A stretch of DNA of 46,660 nt from JBAWVR01 sp964583845 (GCA_964583845.1 CAZOXG010000001.1:1-46660), one strand, 5' to 3'. Shown: positions 22,494 through 31,404, counted from the first letter of the stretch. Made by a program: numbers and translations. The notes: a model not told the origin generated them from the sequence alone.

Positions 22494-25265
22494 ATGCATA
22501 TTAAAATTGTAAAATTTTGCGCAGTCGTCTTGTTAACGTTTTGGATTTCGGTGGGAATGGTTTCAGCCGGTAATATCGGTACTGGAACAACTTCCTCGTC
22601 AACATTGGCATATGGCCACAATAATACAATTGGCTATATAAATTTTGGTTTGTCGGGAACTTCTAGTGTGACGGTATCTAATAGTGAACTAACTGGTTAT
22701 GCTTGGGGACAAAATGTTGGCTGGATTAATTTACATTCAACTTCTTCAACCTGGGGAGTCATTAACGACGGAGCCGGTAATTTGTCGGGCTATGCTTGGG
22801 GAGAAAACTTGGGTTGGATTAATTTTAACGCTGCTACTAGTGGTCAAAGAGTAACTATTGATAGTAGTGGTGATTTTCATGGTTTTGCCTGGTCACAAGC
22901 TCGCGGTTGGATATCTTTCAATTGTCTGGACAGTGGCTCTTGTGGTACAAATTTTTATAAAGTAAATACTACCTGGACACCGGGGGTAGCTATTCTTGCC
23001 ACTTGTAGTCCGAGTGTTTCTTCGATACCAATGGGTAATAGTGTTACTTGGACAGCGAACGCTTCCGGTGGTAATGGAACCTTTACTTATGCTTGGACTG
23101 GCACGGATACTTTAAGCGGAACAACTGCTGCTGTTGGTAAAATATATTCTTCAGTTGGTTCCAAAACTGCAACTGTCACAGTATCTTCAGGTGCAACCTC
23201 AACCATTCAAAGTTGTGGTTCTATGAATGTTACCGGCAGTAGTGGTGGTACCGGTGGCATAACACCCCCACCCCCAGCGACTAGTTGTAATAATGGTGCA
23301 ATAAACTATTCAACTTGCACAATATGTGCTACTGGTCAGGGAATGTACAATGGTTCATGTACTACTTGTCCAACTGGAACTACCTTATCTGCGGGGACGT
23401 GTGTAGTGAGTACTTGTGAAAATAATGCAACAAATTATCCTACCTGTACAACTTGCGCAGCTGGAAAGGGGCTATTTAGTGGTTCTTGTGTTTCTTGTCC
23501 GGCCGACACCGCTTTATTAGATGGAATTTGTGTAGCCAATAGTTCTTGTGTGAATAACGCAACAAATTTTCCAGCCTGTACAACCTGTGTCTCCGGTAAG
23601 GGTATTTTTAATGGTACCTGTTCAACTTGCCCGAGTAATACTACTTTAAAAAACAACGTTTGTGTGATTACTGGTTGTTTGAATCAAGCCACGAATCCAC
23701 CTACTTGCGATAATAATGTTTGTACCAATGGTGCGACAAATTTTCCCACTTGTGACAACGTTTGTTTAAATAAAGCGACTAATTATCCTGACTGTAATAA
23801 TATTTGTTTGAACAGCGCTACTAATTTTCCAGCTTGTGATAATGAAGAAACTGTTTGTAAAAATAATGCTACGAATCCTCCAACCTGTGATAATGACGTG
23901 TGTACAAACGGGGCTTCAAACTTTCCAGCCTGTGACAATATTTGTACAAACGGTGCGACAAATTTTTCCACTTGTGACAATGTATGTTTGAATGGTGCTA
24001 CCAATTATCCAACTTGTAATAACGATGTTTGTAGTAATGGTGCTACCAATTACCCGGCTTGTGATAACAATATAACCCCTCCACCACCAAATAATCCACC
24101 AACAACCCCTCCAGATACTAGTATTTCAGACACCGGCAACGGTAATAATGTTATTTCTACCAATGATAATGGCACTGTTGAGGTAAAGATAGGTGCAATT
24201 TCAATTCCAATTGTTCCAGCTTTTATTGCCCAGTCAGCTTCTGAATCTTATCAGGCTATAAAAAATGTAACTCAACAGACAGCGGTGGCTACTAAAAAAG
24301 CCATTAATACTACATCTGGTTCTGTAACAACTAAAGCAATCACGACAACTGGCGTGGTGGCTGCAGGTGCAACCGCTACTCTTTCTCTTGTATTTAATCC
24401 GATGTCATTACCGGAAATATTCTTACTCCCATTACGTTTGTGGGGCTTGTTGATGAGTGCTCTCGGTTTGCGTAAGCGTAATCGTCCATGGGGAACGGTA
24501 TATGACAGTATTACTAAACAACCACTGGATCCAGCTTATGTAGTTCTTCAAGATGAATTTGGAAAAGAGATTACCACTTCAATTACTGACCTTGACGGAC
24601 GTTATGGTTTCTTTGCAAACAAAGGAAATTATAAAATCGTTGCTAATAAAACCAATTATATATTTCCATCCAAACGGTTAGTTGGAAAACAGTTCGATGA
24701 GCTCTATAAAGATTTATACTTTGGAGAATCATTAATGGTTTCAGAGGACGGTGGAGTTATTGCTAAAAATATTCCTTTAGATCCTGAAAAATTTGACTGG
24801 AACGAAGTTGCAAAGAAGAACATGGGTGTGATGCGTTTCTATTCCAAGTACGATTTGATTATTAAGAAACTTACTAATTGGTTGTTTGGTATCGGCGTAG
24901 TGATCTCAGTTCTTGCTTTCTGGTCCGCACCCTTCTTATATAACTCAATTATTTTAGGACTTTACCTCGTGATGTTGCTACTCAGAGTTTTTGGAGTTAG
25001 ACCGAAATATTTTGGTTGGATCTTGGATAAAAATACTGGTTTCCCGATGGCCTTTGCAATTGTTCGTCTTTACTCATTGGATATGGAAAGAGAAATGGCT
25101 AAGAAAGTTTGTGATAGTTCCGGTCGTTATTATGCTCTAGTGCCTCCAGGTCAGTATACTGTTACTATTGATCGTAAAAATCAGGATGAAACTTATACCA
25201 CAATTTATACCTCACCAGTTTTGATGGCGAAGAAGGGAGTTATAAATCAAGTTTTTAAGGTTTAA
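22494..25265 (+). CDS. Large secreted/membrane-anchored protein with GWINF repeats, Cys-rich repeats and carboxypeptidase-regulatory-like domains
   Basis: 923 residues. A signal peptide is clear (KFCAVVLLTFWISVGMVSAG). Residues about 60-145 hold three copies of a 'G.AWG.N.GWINF' motif, common in CPR secreted proteins. Residues about 165-250 look like a PKD/Ig-type domain (VTWTANASGGNGTFTYAWTG). Residues about 260-530 are Cys-rich, first EGF-like units, then about ten short 'C.NGATNFPTCDN' units. A Pro/Thr linker follows. Two carboxypeptidase-regulatory-like domains occur at about 665-750 (WGTVYDSITKQPLDPAYVVL) and 845-915 (GWILDKNTGFPMAFAIVRLY), with membrane helices before the first (near 640) and between them (about 800-835). 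It is probably an envelope-anchored surface protein exported by SecA. A TAAAAT lies at about 22460. The function is unknown. Confidence 0.8.
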   Translation: MHIKIVKFCAVVLLTFWISVGMVSAGNIGTGTTSSSTLAYGHNNTIGYINFGLSGTSSVTVSNSELTGYAWGQNVGWINLHSTSSTWGVINDGAGNLSGYAWGENLGWINFNAATSGQRVTIDSSGDFHGFAWSQARGWISFNCLDSGSCGTNFYKVNTTWTPGVAILATCSPSVSSIPMGNSVTWTANASGGNGTFTYAWTGTDTLSGTTAAVGKIYSSVGSKTATVTVSSGATSTIQSCGSMNVTGSSGGTGGITPPPPATSCNNGAINYSTCTICATGQGMYNGSCTTCPTGTTLSAGTCVVSTCENNATNYPTCTTCAAGKGLFSGSCVSCPADTALLDGICVANSSCVNNATNFPACTTCVSGKGIFNGTCSTCPSNTTLKNNVCVITGCLNQATNPPTCDNNVCTNGATNFPTCDNVCLNKATNYPDCNNICLNSATNFPACDNEETVCKNNATNPPTCDNDVCTNGASNFPACDNICTNGATNFSTCDNVCLNGATNYPTCNNDVCSNGATNYPACDNNITPPPPNNPPTTPPDTSISDTGNGNNVISTNDNGTVEVKIGAISIPIVPAFIAQSASESYQAIKNVTQQTAVATKKAINTTSGSVTTKAITTTGVVAAGATATLSLVFNPMSLPEIFLLPLRLWGLLMSALGLRKRNRPWGTVYDSITKQPLDPAYVVLQDEFGKEITTSITDLDGRYGFFANKGNYKIVANKTNYIFPSKRLVGKQFDELYKDLYFGESLMVSEDGGVIAKNIPLDPEKFDWNEVAKKNMGVMRFYSKYDLIIKKLTNWLFGIGVVISVLAFWSAPFLYNSIILGLYLVMLLLRVFGVRPKYFGWILDKNTGFPMAFAIVRLYSLDMEREMAKKVCDSSGRYYALVPPGQYTVTIDRKNQDETYTTIYTSPVLMAKKGVINQVFKV
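23680..24070 (+). repeat. Tandem Cys-rich coding repeats
   Basis: About ten degenerate units of 36-45 bp inside the surface-protein gene encode 'C.N.ATN.P.CDN' with two Cys each (examples CTNGATNFPTCDN, CLNKATNYPDCNN, CSNGATNYPACDN). Protein identity is higher than DNA identity, indicating selection on the peptide. Confidence 0.85.
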
Positions 25266-25274
25266 TTTTTAGAA

Positions 25275-25312
25275 AAAAGTCGGCAATTACAAAAAGTAAT
25301 TGCCGACTTTTA
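25275..25312 (+). terminator. Terminator after the Cys-rich surface protein gene
   Basis: AAAAGTCGGCAATTAC (25275-25290) and GTAATTGCCGACTTTT (25296-25311) form a perfect 16-bp stem with an AAAAA loop. Confidence 0.92.
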
Positions 25313-25338
25313 ATTTGATTTGAGTATAGTATTTTTGC

Positions 25339-25367
25339 TTGTATTGTAATACGTTTTTTGATAAAAT
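25339..25367 (+). promoter_or_regulatory. Promoter of the S74 surface protein gene
   Basis: TTGTAT (25339-25344), a 17-bp spacer and TAAAAT (25362-25367). It overlaps a spurious upstream start of the same frame and so supports the ATG at 25405. Confidence 0.7.
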
Positions 25368-25404
25368 ATACACAGTTAACGATTCATTTCGCGCACTATT
25401 TTAT

Positions 25405-28179
25405 ATGTCTCTATTTCAAAAAACAAAAGGGAATAAAGTCAGTCTATTTCTTGCTCTTTTTTCTCTGTTTTTCTTCATCGGTAGTGCGTATTTTGTCTCT
25501 CCTATCTTTGCTTTTGTTCCTCCTGGTACTTTAGATCCTGGCTGTCCTCCAACTCAACCCGATTGTACAGTTAGCTTCTATAGTGACACTAACGCTCGAG
25601 CGGCTATTTCAGTTCAAAATATTGACGGTATTACTTATTCCTCCTCAACAGGAATTTTTACTCTAACACCAGGTTATATTATTCCAACTTCTACTTCTAC
25701 TGACACCTGGAATAATCTTCTCTCTGCTAGTTCTACTTGGAACGCTGCGGCTTCTTGGGGTAATCACGCGACCTTCGGTTACTTAACAGCTTCCACTGCC
25801 GCCACCACTTATTTATCTCTCTCCGCTTCTTCTTCATTTCTTTCTACTTCTACCGCTGCTCAAACTTACTTAACTCAAGACAATGCTTCCTCTACTTATT
25901 TATCCAAAGATTCAGCTTCTTCAACTTATCTTACCCAGACCAACGCCAATTCAATCTATCTTTCTCAAGTTAACGCTAATCTAAATTATCTATCAACCTC
26001 TTCCGCTGCTGCCACATATTTAAATCTTTCAGCTACATCTTCTTTTGCGAGATTGAGTGGCGCTATTTTTACCGGTTCAATCTACGCAACTAACTTTTCT
26101 GGAAGCGCGACTGGAACGAATACTGGTGATGAATCATCTTCGACTATTCGCACTAAACTTGGTGTGGCTACTGCTTACAATGACGGTTACTTATCAGCTA
26201 GTGATTGGAATATTTTTAATAGTAAAATATCTTCACCTTGGCTCACTATAACTAATTATTCCAGTTTATCGTCTGTGCCAGCCACTGGTGGAACAGCCTT
26301 TTCTGATTCAAACTGGCCAAGTAATGTTCCATCCCAAGCTTTTGATGGTGTACTTGATGGATATAATATCGGTTGGATTAATTTAGGTGGAAATACCGGT
26401 ATTCTCGGATATCAATTTGCTTTCGGTAAGATTCTTACTAGATACACTATTTATCCTTGGCATGGTGCCCAAAATGAATCTGGAAGAAGACCCAAAAACT
26501 GGACTTTTGAGGGTTCAAATAACGGCATAAACTACACAGTTTTAGATACTCAGGTAAACCAAACTTCTTGGACAACTAGTGTTGGTAATATTTATACCTT
26601 TTCAAATTCGAATAGCTATATATATTATCGTTTAAATATTTCAGATAATACTGGAGACGCAAATACAGCTATTGCAGAAATACAGTTTTCTGGATCTGGT
26701 TCTCCCGATACTTATTCTGCTGCAGCTGGTAATGTGGGTGTTGGAACAACAAATCCTCTGGCTAAATTAGACGTAAATGGCAATGTTAAATTAGGAGATG
26801 GAACAGATGCTGTTATAAAATTTAATTCCACAGTAGGTGCTGCCGGAGCTGGTGGTAATTCTTCAACTTTAGTTTTACAACCATCGGCATCAAACAGTAC
26901 AGGCCAAATCAATTTAAGACCATCTGGCACAAGCACTGTTCTACCAGCTTTTGTACTTAATGATTCATCCACAGGTGCGATTGGTTCTCATAGTTTTTTG
27001 ATGGGTGTCGGGGCTAGTTCATTCAACAACTATACTACCGCTTATTTTGCATCGACTATATCTGGAAATGCAAATGCGGACTCATACCCAATTGGTTTTG
27101 TTGTATCAAATGCCTCAGCCGGAAGATTTACAGCGATGACTGTAGCCAATAGTGGTAAAGTTGGTATCGGCACGAGTACTCCAGTCTCCACTTTGTCAGT
27201 TATTGGATCCGGTTATTTTTCTGGTGATTTATTTATCGGCACAACTACTTCTAGTTCTACTGTAGGTACTGTTAGTAACTTATACGTTAATGGTACAGGT
27301 ATGTCTTCTGGTGGTTGGACCAATGGTTCCTCTCGTTCAATCAAAGAGAATTTTACTCAATTAGACCGTTCAGATATCCTAAACAAAATCTCTCAATTAG
27401 AACTAACTCAGTGGAACTATATTGGTCAGTCCACTTCCACAGTTCACATAGGTCCAATTGCGGAAGATTTTTACTCTAAATTCGGTCTCGGTGGTTCAGA
27501 TAAATCAGTTTCCACTATCGATCCCGCCGGTGTGGCTCTCGTTGGTATTCAAGCTCTTAGCTCTGGTTTAAGTAATCTATTTGGCACAACCACCCTTTCT
27601 TCTTTGATTGCGACTTCTACTATCAATCCTGATAATTTTGCGATCACCGATGTCTTTGCTGAACTAGTGCAAAAGGCTATAGATAAAATCTTTGAAGTCG
27701 GTAAGACCTTAGCTGGTTTGGTTACAAACAAATTAACTGTCGGTTCTTCTACTCAACCAGCGGGTATTACTTTGTATGATGAAGACACCAAAGCTCCTTA
27801 TTGTTTGAAAATGAAGAGTGGTATAATGACTTCAGTACCTGGTGATTGTGCCAATCAGCCAACTGTTCAGAACATAAATCCAATTGCTCCAGTGATAGAA
27901 ACTCCGATTAATTCTGCTGCTTCAACTTCAGAAACAGTTTCTACTACCGGCCCTGCTACTGAAACCTCAACCTCAACAAATGATGTTGTATCACCAACTG
28001 GAACAATCTCGACTCCAATAGTAGAAACCCATGTTGTGGTAGATCCAACTCCTGCAGAACCTGTAGTGGTTCCTGATCCAGTGGTAACCCCAGTTGTAAT
28101 TGAACCAGTAAGTGTTCCAGAAATTACAGTACCTGATAATACATCGGGCTCAGAGCCAGTATTAGCTCCAACGGAATAA
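25405..28179 (+). CDS. Secreted fibre-like surface protein with F5/8-type domain and peptidase S74 chaperone domain
   Basis: 924 residues from the ATG at 25405; the upstream extension of the frame overlaps the promoter. A signal peptide (VSLFLALFSLFFFIGSAYFV) is followed by PPGTLDPGCPPTQPDCTVS, a CPR surface-protein motif shared with the protein at 44507. Ser/Thr/Ala-rich repeats with 'ASSTYLS' units occupy about 105-220. A discoidin-like (F5/8 type C) domain lies at about 300-430 (GRRPKNWTFEGSNNGINYTV). GVGTTNPLAKLDVNG-type stalk repeats follow. A peptidase S74 intramolecular chaperone domain is at about 640-720 (SRSIKENFTQLDRSDILNKI). The C-terminus is a Pro/Thr/Val-rich linker. S74 domains normally trimerise phage tail fibres and cleave themselves off; here the domain is internal. 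A role in adhesion is inferred. Confidence 0.82.
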   Translation: MSLFQKTKGNKVSLFLALFSLFFFIGSAYFVSPIFAFVPPGTLDPGCPPTQPDCTVSFYSDTNARAAISVQNIDGITYSSSTGIFTLTPGYIIPTSTSTDTWNNLLSASSTWNAAASWGNHATFGYLTASTAATTYLSLSASSSFLSTSTAAQTYLTQDNASSTYLSKDSASSTYLTQTNANSIYLSQVNANLNYLSTSSAAATYLNLSATSSFARLSGAIFTGSIYATNFSGSATGTNTGDESSSTIRTKLGVATAYNDGYLSASDWNIFNSKISSPWLTITNYSSLSSVPATGGTAFSDSNWPSNVPSQAFDGVLDGYNIGWINLGGNTGILGYQFAFGKILTRYTIYPWHGAQNESGRRPKNWTFEGSNNGINYTVLDTQVNQTSWTTSVGNIYTFSNSNSYIYYRLNISDNTGDANTAIAEIQFSGSGSPDTYSAAAGNVGVGTTNPLAKLDVNGNVKLGDGTDAVIKFNSTVGAAGAGGNSSTLVLQPSASNSTGQINLRPSGTSTVLPAFVLNDSSTGAIGSHSFLMGVGASSFNNYTTAYFASTISGNANADSYPIGFVVSNASAGRFTAMTVANSGKVGIGTSTPVSTLSVIGSGYFSGDLFIGTTTSSSTVGTVSNLYVNGTGMSSGGWTNGSSRSIKENFTQLDRSDILNKISQLELTQWNYIGQSTSTVHIGPIAEDFYSKFGLGGSDKSVSTIDPAGVALVGIQALSSGLSNLFGTTTLSSLIATSTINPDNFAITDVFAELVQKAIDKIFEVGKTLAGLVTNKLTVGSSTQPAGITLYDEDTKAPYCLKMKSGIMTSVPGDCANQPTVQNINPIAPVIETPINSAASTSETVSTTGPATETSTSTNDVVSPTGTISTPIVETHVVVDPTPAEPVVVPDPVVTPVVIEPVSVPEITVPDNTSGSEPVLAPTE

Positions 28180-28183
28180 ACTG

Positions 28184-28249
28184 TTAAAGAAAATAAAAAT
28201 CAAGTCGGGTAACCCTAGGGTTACCCGACTTGATTTTTATTTTCTTTAA
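28184..28249. terminator. 66-bp perfect palindrome acting as bidirectional terminator
   Basis: Two 33-bp arms meet with no spacer at the centre CCC-TA-GGG (axis between 28216 and 28217). Every base from 28184 to 28249 pairs. The right arm ends in a T-rich TGATTTTTATTTTCTTTAA, so the RNA form can terminate transcription of the surface protein gene. Confidence 0.88.
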
Positions 28250-28274
28250 TTGAAAAAAGTGATAGTATTTAAGC

Positions 28275-28784
28275 ATGCGAATATATTTAGCTACTGATCA
28301 TGCTGGTTTTGCTCTAAAGGAAGAAGTCAAAGCTTTTCTTTTAAAACATAATTACGCAGTAGAAGACTGTGGGTCTAGTTATTTTATGCCCGGGGATGAT
28401 TATGTCGATTATGTTGCCAACGCTGCTAAAGCAGTTTCGGAAAGTCCCGATAGTCGTTGCGCGATAGTTTTTGGAGGTTCGGGACAAGGGGAGGCTATGG
28501 CTGCAAACAAGTTTGCAAGAGTTAGAGCGACGGTGTATTATGGCGAACCAGTAATCAAAAATAGTTTCTGGCCCGAGTTCTTTGGAATCAGAACCGAAAA
28601 TAGCTTAGATATAATTAAACTGGGAAGAGAACATAATAATTCCAATACACTTTCTATTGGCGCCCGTTTCGTAGATAAAAAACAAGCTATTAAAGTAATC
28701 GAAAAATGGTTGGATACAAAATTTTCTGGTGAAGTTCGACATGTTAGACGTAATGCTAAGTTAGATAGTCTTATTAACAAATAA
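28275..28784 (+). CDS. rpiB: Ribose-5-phosphate isomerase B family (RpiB/LacAB)
   Basis: 169 residues. RpiB interconverts ribose-5-phosphate and ribulose-5-phosphate. MRIYLATDHAGFALKEEVKA has the family start with the catalytic 'DHAG'. The phosphate-binding loop reads FGGSGQGEAMAANKFARVRA: the Cys used as base by the E. coli enzyme is absent, while the Glu of the 'GxGxGE' form, used by the Mycobacterium type, is present. A roughly 20-residue insertion (PVIKNSFWPEFFGIRTENSL) makes it longer than usual. A -10 TAGTAT ends 6 nt before the ATG, so the transcript is likely leaderless. It is followed 8 nt later by the epimerase-like gene. Confidence 0.88.
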   Translation: MRIYLATDHAGFALKEEVKAFLLKHNYAVEDCGSSYFMPGDDYVDYVANAAKAVSESPDSRCAIVFGGSGQGEAMAANKFARVRATVYYGEPVIKNSFWPEFFGIRTENSLDIIKLGREHNNSNTLSIGARFVDKKQAIKVIEKWLDTKFSGEVRHVRRNAKLDSLINK

Positions 28785-28792
28785 TTTAAAAT

Positions 28793-29521
28793 ATGGTTGA
28801 AATAATCCCCGCTATCATCCCTAGAGATATTGACGATCTTCAGGATAAATTAATTCAAATAATGCCTTTTGCACCAATCGTGCAAATTGATGTTACTGAC
28901 GGTGTTTTTGTTAAGTCACAATGTTGGCCATATAATGTTCCGGGAGGGGATCAAGCCTGGCATGATATTAAAGAGGAAAAAACTGGTTTGCCTTTTTGGG
29001 AGAAGTTCGATTTTGAAATAGACTTAATGGTGGCTAATCCAGAAGTGGCAGCTGTCGAGTGGATCAGGGCCGGTGCTAAACGTTTAATAATTCACATTGA
29101 ATCCACGCCAGATGCAGTTGGACTACTTAGAAAATTAAATAAAGAATATGATGCCATCAAAAACTCTTTGATGGGTCTAGAGATCGGTATTGGAGTAAAT
29201 GTTAAAACTCCGAATATTGATATTTATAGGTATTTTGATGAGCTTGATCAGAACGGGTTACCTTTAGCGGACTTTGTACAGTTTATGGGTATTCGCAATG
29301 TCGGTTTCCAAGGACAAGAATTTGATGATACAGTTATATTAAAAATCCGCGATATTCGAGAAAAATATCCGCACGTAATAATCAGTGTGGATGGGGGGGT
29401 AACTGAAGATAATGCACCGTCTCTATTGGCGGCTGGAGTCAATCGTTTGGTTTCTGGCTCGGCCATTTTTAATGCTCCTAGTACGGCTCAAGCTATGGAG
29501 TATTTTCAGAATTTGGAATAG
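28793..29521 (+). CDS. Ribulose-phosphate 3-epimerase-like TIM-barrel protein
   Basis: 242 residues. The overall pattern is Rpe: IIPAIIPRD, IDVTDGVFV, DLMVANPE, VQFMGIRNVGFQGQEFDD, then VDGGVTEDNA and SGSAIF. Rpe epimerises ribulose-5-phosphate to xylulose-5-phosphate with a metal held by two His and two Asp. Here the first His is replaced by Gln (VQIDVTDG) and the second by Asp (EIDLMVANP), while the Asp positions remain. The enzyme may use another metal or mechanism, or another substrate. Co-location with rpiB supports a pentose-phosphate role. The gene is likely translated from the rpiB transcript and ends before a strong terminator. Confidence 0.8.
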   Translation: MVEIIPAIIPRDIDDLQDKLIQIMPFAPIVQIDVTDGVFVKSQCWPYNVPGGDQAWHDIKEEKTGLPFWEKFDFEIDLMVANPEVAAVEWIRAGAKRLIIHIESTPDAVGLLRKLNKEYDAIKNSLMGLEIGIGVNVKTPNIDIYRYFDELDQNGLPLADFVQFMGIRNVGFQGQEFDDTVILKIRDIREKYPHVIISVDGGVTEDNAPSLLAAGVNRLVSGSAIFNAPSTAQAMEYFQNLE

Positions 29522-29624
29522 TTTTTTGTACTTAAAATTACGAAATAATTATATTATCACTTTCTTGAAATTTCCAGCTACGCAGGAAAAACAGAAAAAA
29601 TTTTGTGATTAGGTGTGATTGGAA

Positions 29625-29658
29625 AAAAGGTCGGCACGCGAAGCGTGCCGACCTTTTG
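29625..29658 (+). terminator. Terminator of the rpiB-rpe unit
   Basis: AAAAGGTCGGCACGC and GCGTGCCGACCTTTT form a perfect 15-bp stem with a GAA loop. Its tail overlaps the next promoter. Confidence 0.92.
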
Positions 29659-29684
29659 TGACTATTGAGATATTCCAATATAAT
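29656..29684 (+). promoter_or_regulatory. Promoter of the class II aldolase gene
   Basis: TTGTGA (29656-29661), starting in the tail of the preceding terminator, then a 17-bp spacer and TATAAT (29679-29684). Confidence 0.7.
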
Positions 29685-29716
29685 GTATAATGATTTTGTA
29701 ATAAATATAAAATAAC

Positions 29717-30589
29717 ATGATAACTTTAAGAGAGGCTATTAAACAAGCACAAGCAGAAAAGAAAGCTATTGGACACTTTAATATTTCCAATATTGAAATT
29801 TTATGGGCAATATTTAATGCCGCAAGAAAATTGAATGTCCCAGTTATAATCGGTACAGCTGAGGGTGAAAGAAATTTTATTGGTACTCGTCAGGCGGCTG
29901 TTTTGGTCAAGAGTTTAAGAGAAGAATTCAATTATCCTATTTTTCTTAATGCTGATCATACCTATTCTTTTGAAAAAGTAAAAGAAGCCGTTCTTGCTGG
30001 TTACGATTCAATTATTTTTGATGGCACCAAAGTGTCTATTGAAGACAATATTAATCAAACCAAAGAATGCATCGAATACGCTAAGAAAGTAAACCCAGAA
30101 ATAATTATGGAAGCCGAGCTAGGTTTTATTGGTTCTTCTTCTCAGGTGCTTTCCGGTATTCCAGAAGGGGTAAAAATTACAGAAGAATTTTTAACCAAGC
30201 CAAACGAAGTTGTCGATTTTATCAAGGCTACTAGAGTGGATATGGTCGCACCGGCAGTTGGGAATATTCACGGTATGCTAAAAGGAGGGGTAGATCCGGC
30301 TTTAAATATTCAACGAATAAAAGAAATTAAGGAAGCTATTGGGGAGACGCCTATTGTTTTACACGGGGCGTCTGGTAATTCTGCTGAGGATATTAAGGCG
30401 GCAATTGCCGCCGGTGTAGCGATTGTTCATGTTAATACTGAGTTACGTGTGGCTTATCGTCAGGCCCTAGAGCAGGTTTTGAAGGATAAACCAGACGAAG
30501 TGGCACCATACCGTTATTTAATCATAGCTCAAGAAGCTGTTCAGAAGGTGGTAGAAGATAAGCTTAAAATCTTTAACAATATTGTTTAA
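29717..30589 (+). CDS. Class II fructose-bisphosphate aldolase family
   Basis: 290 residues. Class II aldolases cleave fructose-1,6-bisphosphate, or a related ketose bisphosphate, using Zn. Visible: MITLREAIKQAQAEKKAIGH, NADHTYSFEKVKEAV with the first Zn His, IIFDGTKVSIEDNI, MEAELGFIG with the metal/second-site Glu, VGNIHGMLKGG with the second Zn His, and VLHGASGNSAEDI with the third. C-terminal HVNTELRVAYRQAL fits the phosphate site. Length is as in the Fba/GatY/KbaY group, so the exact substrate is not fixed by sequence; glycolytic Fba is the most likely given the enolase and mutase in the same window. Confidence 0.93.
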   Translation: MITLREAIKQAQAEKKAIGHFNISNIEILWAIFNAARKLNVPVIIGTAEGERNFIGTRQAAVLVKSLREEFNYPIFLNADHTYSFEKVKEAVLAGYDSIIFDGTKVSIEDNINQTKECIEYAKKVNPEIIMEAELGFIGSSSQVLSGIPEGVKITEEFLTKPNEVVDFIKATRVDMVAPAVGNIHGMLKGGVDPALNIQRIKEIKEAIGETPIVLHGASGNSAEDIKAAIAAGVAIVHVNTELRVAYRQALEQVLKDKPDEVAPYRYLIIAQEAVQKVVEDKLKIFNNIV

Positions 30590-30633
30590 TTAGTGTAAAA
30601 ACCATTTAAGGCAGCTTTTGAGGTCTATAGGCC

Positions 30634-30661
30634 TTGATTTTTTGTCTTTTATGTATATAAT
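30634..30661 (+). promoter_or_regulatory. Promoter of the bL25 gene
   Basis: TTGATT (30634-30639), a 16-bp spacer and TATAAT (30656-30661). The ATG at 30668 lies 6 nt after the -10, so the mRNA is leaderless; an adjacent GTG at 30665 is a less likely start. Confidence 0.75.
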
Positions 30662-30667
30662 AGCGTG

Positions 30668-31327
30668 ATGATTAAAATAGCAGTAGAAAAGAGAGACCTA
30701 AAAACTTCCCCGGATTTTTTGCGCAGTAGTGGCAAAGTTCCAGCTGTTTTTTATGGAAAAAAAGAGAGTTCTACTCCAATAGCTGTTTCCTTGTCCGAAT
30801 TCAAGAAAGTTTGGCGAGCGGCCGGAGAGACTTCCGTTATTAATTTGTCAGGTGATGGTATTGATTTAGAATCATTAATTTACGAAGTTAAATGTGATCC
30901 AGTAACCGATATTCCAACTCACGTGGATTTCTATGTGATTGAAAAAGGAAAGAAATTGGAAATCAATATTCCTTTGGAATTTGTTGGTATCGCTCCAGCT
31001 GTGCGTGACCTTGGTGGTGTTTTGATTAAAGTGCTTCACGAAATGAAAATTGAAGCTTTACCAAAAGACTTGCCACACAAGCTTGAAGTTGATATTTCTA
31101 CTTTGGCTACTTTGGATAGTGTTGTTACTGCCAAGGAAGTTAAGTTACCTGAAGGTGTAACTCTTATAGTTAATCCTGACGCTGTGGTTGCTTCTATCGC
31201 TGAAATCAAGGAAGAAGAAGTAGTTGTCGCTCCGGTTGATTTGTCTGCTATCGAAGTTGCTAAGAAAGGTAAGATTGCTAAGGAAGGTGAAGAGCCTGCT
31301 GAATCTGACGCAAAACCTGCTAAATAA
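30668..31327 (+). CDS. rplY: Ribosomal protein bL25 (long CTC/TL5 type)
   Basis: 219 residues. The N-terminal 5S rRNA-binding domain is seen in VEKRDLKTSPDFLRSSGKVP and AVFYGKKESSTPIAVSLSEF; the C-terminal TL5 domain includes LEINIPLEFVGIAPAVRDLG, GGVLIKVLHEMKIEALPKDL and PEGVTLIVNPDAVVASI. The tail is rich in Lys, Glu and Ala. The long form is the general stress protein CTC/TL5 variant that binds 5S rRNA in the central protuberance. It is followed by a terminator at 31338. Confidence 0.96.
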   Translation: MIKIAVEKRDLKTSPDFLRSSGKVPAVFYGKKESSTPIAVSLSEFKKVWRAAGETSVINLSGDGIDLESLIYEVKCDPVTDIPTHVDFYVIEKGKKLEINIPLEFVGIAPAVRDLGGVLIKVLHEMKIEALPKDLPHKLEVDISTLATLDSVVTAKEVKLPEGVTLIVNPDAVVASIAEIKEEEVVVAPVDLSAIEVAKKGKIAKEGEEPAESDAKPAK

Positions 31328-31337
31328 TTTCTATTTT

Positions 31338-31368
31338 AAAAACACCCCCAGAAGGGGGTGTTTTTTTG
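31338..31368 (+). terminator. Terminator of rplY
   Basis: AAAAACACCCCC and GGGGGTGTTTTT flank an AGAA loop, followed by more T. Confidence 0.92.
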
Positions 31369-31404
31369 TCTAAAGAAAAAATATTAAATTTTATAATTTG
31401 AACC

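Noticed and set aside
23680..24070. CRISPR array
   Set aside because: The repeats are coding, in frame, degenerate and lack unique spacers; they encode Cys-rich protein units.
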